Below the pieces are notes generated by a model. That model did no database searches, was not told the DNA's origin, and was given only the letters and a program-made list of their open reading frames with translations. A program made the translations under genes and the position numbers. From contig CAXBLY010000001.1 of the NCBI GenBank assembly GCA_963976865.1, forward strand, positions 372,001 through 436,000: a stretch of DNA of 64,000 nt. The letters run 5' to 3'. Source of the DNA: UBA1858 sp963976865 (lineage in GTDB: Bacteria; Pseudomonadota; Gammaproteobacteria; UBA4575). This document shows positions 61,932 through 64,000 of this stretch, piece after piece. How positions within the stretch are numbered: the first letter of the stretch is position 1; every line of letters begins with the position of its first letter.

Positions 61932-63596
61932 ATGGCTGGAAAAATTCCACAGCCTTTTATCGATCAGGTATTGAATCAGACAGATATTGTCGATCTGATC
62001 AATGGCTATATTGACTTAAAAAGCAAAGGAAAAGAATACACAGCTTGCTGTCCTTTTCATGGCGAAAAAACGCCGTCATTCACTGTCAGCCCTGAAAAAC
62101 AATTTTATCATTGCTTTGGCTGCGGTGCTCATGGCACTGCTATCAATTTTTTGATGGAACATGAAGGTCTTCAGTTTATTGAGGCAATTGAAGTACTTGC
62201 CAGCAGATTAGGTCTGGAGGTAACAACAGAAAGTGGCCATGCTCCCCAAAATGATCATGACAAACTGTATCAGGCACTTGAGAGCGCCAATAAATATTAT
62301 CAGCAGCAATTACGCGCAAACCCGGAAGCCATCGATTATTTAAAGACTCGTGGAATTTCTGGCGAGATTGCAGCCATCTTTGATATTGGCTTTGCGCCAG
62401 CCGGTTTTAATAATATCAGTAACAATTTAGGAAAACAGTTTACACAAACCGAGTTATTGAATAGCGGCCTGTTATCTGAAAAGTCTGCTAATAAAACATA
62501 TGACCGCTTTCGCAGTCGTATTATGTTTCCCATCAAAGACACGCGCGGCAGGCCAATAGGTTTTGGCGGCCGATCGCTTGATGACACAATGCCAAAATAC
62601 ATGAATAGCCCCGAGACTGCACTGTTCCACAAGGGAAATACACTCTATGGTATTTATGAAGCGAGGCAAGCATCAGGCAAAATCAAGCAGTTAATTATTG
62701 TCGAAGGTTATATGGATGTCGTTGCACTATCGCAGCATAATATCCGCAACTGTGTAGCCACTCTTGGTACTGCCACCACAGAACAGAATATTCGTAATCT
62801 TTTGCGTGTGAGTTCTGATTTAATCTTTTGTTTTGACGGTGATCGCGCAGGGAGAGATGCAGCCTGGAAAGCACTGGAGCAAATGCTCCCTGGATTTAAA
62901 GACGGGATAAATATACGGTTTGCCTTTATGCCTCAGGGCGAAGATCCGGATTCGCTAATCCGCAATCTTGGAAAATCAGCTTTCGATGAATATCTGGCTA
63001 ATGCTGCACCACTGTCTGAGTATTTTTTCACCAAGCTCATCAGTGACATTGATATATCCTCACCTGATGGCCGAGCAAAACTTGCCAGTACTGCCAAGCC
63101 ACTGCTTGGTAAAATTCCGCCTACCGTTTTTCGTGACCTTATGTATAAAGAATTAGCTGAAAGAGTAGGGACGACTATTCCTGTTGCATCCTCTATTCTC
63201 GACAAATCAACAAATGCCACGCCCAAATCTACCCGGCAAAGTCGCTCGCTAAAATACACTAAAACACGTCTGGCAATTGCCTTGCTGATAAGAGACCCGG
63301 CGCTAGCTGAACATGCCCTGCCTATCGAAGAACTTTCACACCTGTCAGCGGTGCCTGGTATTGATTTATTCATCCAGCTACTTGAAATTGTTGAAGCTGA
63401 ACCCAACATCAGTGCTATCGCTCTGGTTGAAAGATTCCATCATCAGGAAAGTTACGCCTCATTACAGAAGTTGTTGATGTGGGATCCACCAGACATGAAT
63501 AATCGTGAGTTGTCCTTCAAAAAGACCATGGAACGCTTTAAGAAAGATATACACGATATTGGCTTTGACGCCATAATTCAGCAGGAAAACTTGTAG
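61932..63596 (+). CDS. dnaG: DNA primase DnaG
   Basis: Synthesises RNA primers at the replication fork. It has 554 residues (E. coli 581). The zinc finger uses Cys40, His43, Cys61 and Cys64 (CPFHGEKTPSF, CFGCGAHGTA). The TOPRIM catalytic centre includes IIVEGYMDVVALSQH and FCFDGDRAGRDAAW. The C-terminal helicase-binding domain (about 420-554) is divergent but the right length. Followed by rpoD after 146 nt; rpsU is 13.9 kb upstream rather than adjacent. Confidence 0.97.
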   Translation: MAGKIPQPFIDQVLNQTDIVDLINGYIDLKSKGKEYTACCPFHGEKTPSFTVSPEKQFYHCFGCGAHGTAINFLMEHEGLQFIEAIEVLASRLGLEVTTESGHAPQNDHDKLYQALESANKYYQQQLRANPEAIDYLKTRGISGEIAAIFDIGFAPAGFNNISNNLGKQFTQTELLNSGLLSEKSANKTYDRFRSRIMFPIKDTRGRPIGFGGRSLDDTMPKYMNSPETALFHKGNTLYGIYEARQASGKIKQLIIVEGYMDVVALSQHNIRNCVATLGTATTEQNIRNLLRVSSDLIFCFDGDRAGRDAAWKALEQMLPGFKDGINIRFAFMPQGEDPDSLIRNLGKSAFDEYLANAAPLSEYFFTKLISDIDISSPDGRAKLASTAKPLLGKIPPTVFRDLMYKELAERVGTTIPVASSILDKSTNATPKSTRQSRSLKYTKTRLAIALLIRDPALAEHALPIEELSHLSAVPGIDLFIQLLEIVEAEPNISAIALVERFHHQESYASLQKLLMWDPPDMNNRELSFKKTMERFKKDIHDIGFDAIIQQENL

Positions 63597-63613
63597 ACCT
63601 TTGAACGGTCTAC
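63593..63613 (+). other. Inverted repeat at the dnaG 3' end
   Basis: GTAGACC (63593-63599) and GGTCTAC (63607-63613) with a 7-nt loop; the left arm contains the dnaG stop codon. No T-run follows, so it is not a normal terminator. In E. coli the dnaG-rpoD junction is a site of mRNA processing, and this hairpin may have a comparable role. Confidence 0.5.
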
Positions 63614-63742
63614 ATTAGCGCATCTGGTGAGTGTTAACTTGCTCACTAAATGCATATACATCTCATTTGGCAGGTATATATATAATGTGTGTTTGCATAT
63701 AATGGGCGGTTTGATCAATCGTTATTTCTCACGGGTACCTTA

Positions 63743-64000
63743 ATGGAATCAGATTCAAATTCAGAGCAGCAAAATCAGCAATACAGTCTCAAAGACCTGA
63801 TTGCCAAAGGGAAAGAGCAAGGTTATCTCACCTATGCTGAAGTCAACGATCATTTGCCAAATTCTATCGTTGATCCTGAGCAAATCGAAGATATTATCAG
63901 TATGATCAATGACATGGGCATTCGAGTCCATGAGCAAGCTCCCGATGAAGACTCCTTACTGGTCTCGGAATCCGCCGCATCAGCAGATGATCTAGCAGAA
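63743..64000 (+). CDS. rpoD: Primary sigma factor RpoD (sigma-70), 5' part, cut off by window edge
   Basis: First 86 codons of the housekeeping sigma factor. It reads MESDSNSEQQNQQYSLKDLI and continues with the region 1.1 pattern IAKGKEQGYLTYAEVNDHLP, then VDPEQIEDIISMINDMGI and EQAPDEDSLLVSE, which match sigma-70 family N-termini. The frame is open to the last base. GGGTAC precedes the ATG. The gap before it is rich in TATAAT-like hexamers, but none has a well-spaced -35. Confidence 0.95.
   Translation, partial: MESDSNSEQQNQQYSLKDLIAKGKEQGYLTYAEVNDHLPNSIVDPEQIEDIISMINDMGIRVHEQAPDEDSLLVSESAASADDLAE

Noticed and set aside
62933..63409. 158-codon open frame opposite dnaG
   Set aside because: Antisense shadow within a clear dnaG reading frame; serine-rich translation without motifs or ribosome binding site.
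63667..63703. TTGGCA with TATAAT at 63681 and 63698 as an rpoD promoter
   Set aside because: Spacings of 8 and 25 nt do not fit a sigma-70 promoter. The region is AT-rich and may hold a promoter, but I could not define one.
1..64000. Search for CRISPR arrays, tRNA or rRNA genes, insertion sequences, integrases and restriction or toxin-antitoxin genes
   Set aside because: None seen. The window is almost fully covered by recognised chromosomal genes in conserved order, and the only tandem array (25909-26124) has no CRISPR repeat-spacer structure.

Overview
The window is a gene-dense, continuous piece of a gammaproteobacterial chromosome. It carries no rRNA, tRNA, CRISPR array, insertion sequence or prophage that I could find. 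Base composition is moderate, mid-40s percent G+C by eye. The gene order supports the class: accC-prmA, dusB-fis-purH, trxA/rho, rpmB-rpmG, coaD/rsmD/M16 pair/ftsY-ftsE-ftsX/rpoH, a Pseudomonas-like aa3 oxidase cluster, bioH-bioC, tsaD/rpsU-yqeY, mrcA/pilMNOPQ-aroK-aroB-damX and dnaG-rpoD. I cannot name the genus. A CIRCE operator and a short FtsY suggest a lineage outside the enterobacteria.

Layout. 1-10 kb: 3' part of accC, prmA, a zinc-ribbon membrane protein, dusB-fis, purH, an AEC carrier and purD, all on +; then trxA-rho on -. 10-17.6 kb: an NDUFA9-like oxidoreductase, a lipoprotein aminopeptidase, cca, uppP, a MidA-like methyltransferase, the pterin/folate genes folM, folK and folB, and ribosomal protein genes rpmB-rpmG. 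17.6-28 kb, the most accessory part: a fatty acid desaturase, a solitary HyuA-type hydantoinase, a GldA/GldF/GldG-like ABC system, a chorismatase of the FkbO/Hyg5/XanB2 family, mutM, an 18-bp minisatellite, gamma-glutamyltransferase and a ferredoxin. 28-36 kb: coaD, rsmD, two M16 peptidases (one catalytically dead), ftsY-ftsE-ftsX, an orphan Nu1-like helix-turn-helix gene, and rpoH behind a perfect CIRCE operator. 36-44 kb: the cytochrome c oxidase structural and assembly genes (ctaB, ctaA, a Sco-like thioredoxin-fold protein, SURF1, DUF2909, ctaE, ctaG, a 37-residue membrane peptide, ctaD, ctaC, DUF2244). 44-48.5 kb: bioH-bioC, plsY, tsaD, rpsU-yqeY. 48.5-64 kb: hemE, mrcA, pilMNOPQ, aroK-aroB, a dGTPase, damX, dnaG and the start of rpoD.

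How the genes work together. Most are housekeeping: purine synthesis, tRNA modification and CCA addition, folate, biotin, haem and heme A, aromatic amino acids, peptidoglycan and phospholipid synthesis, and transcription and replication factors. The pil genes indicate type IV pili (twitching or DNA uptake). The cta genes indicate aerobic respiration with an aa3 oxidase, and an FNR/ANR-like box lies upstream of them.

Observations most worth following: (1) a perfect CIRCE element at the likely rpoH start site, which would place sigma-32 under the HrcA repressor; (2) a chorismatase with Hyg5/XanB2-type residues directly behind a GldFG-like ABC system, a possible source of 3- or 4-hydroxybenzoate; (3) an 18-bp tandem array that appears to have grown from one arm of a dispersed palindrome; (4) the rpsU-dnaG-rpoD operon split by a 13-kb block. 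I did not find a clearly undescribed multi-gene system.
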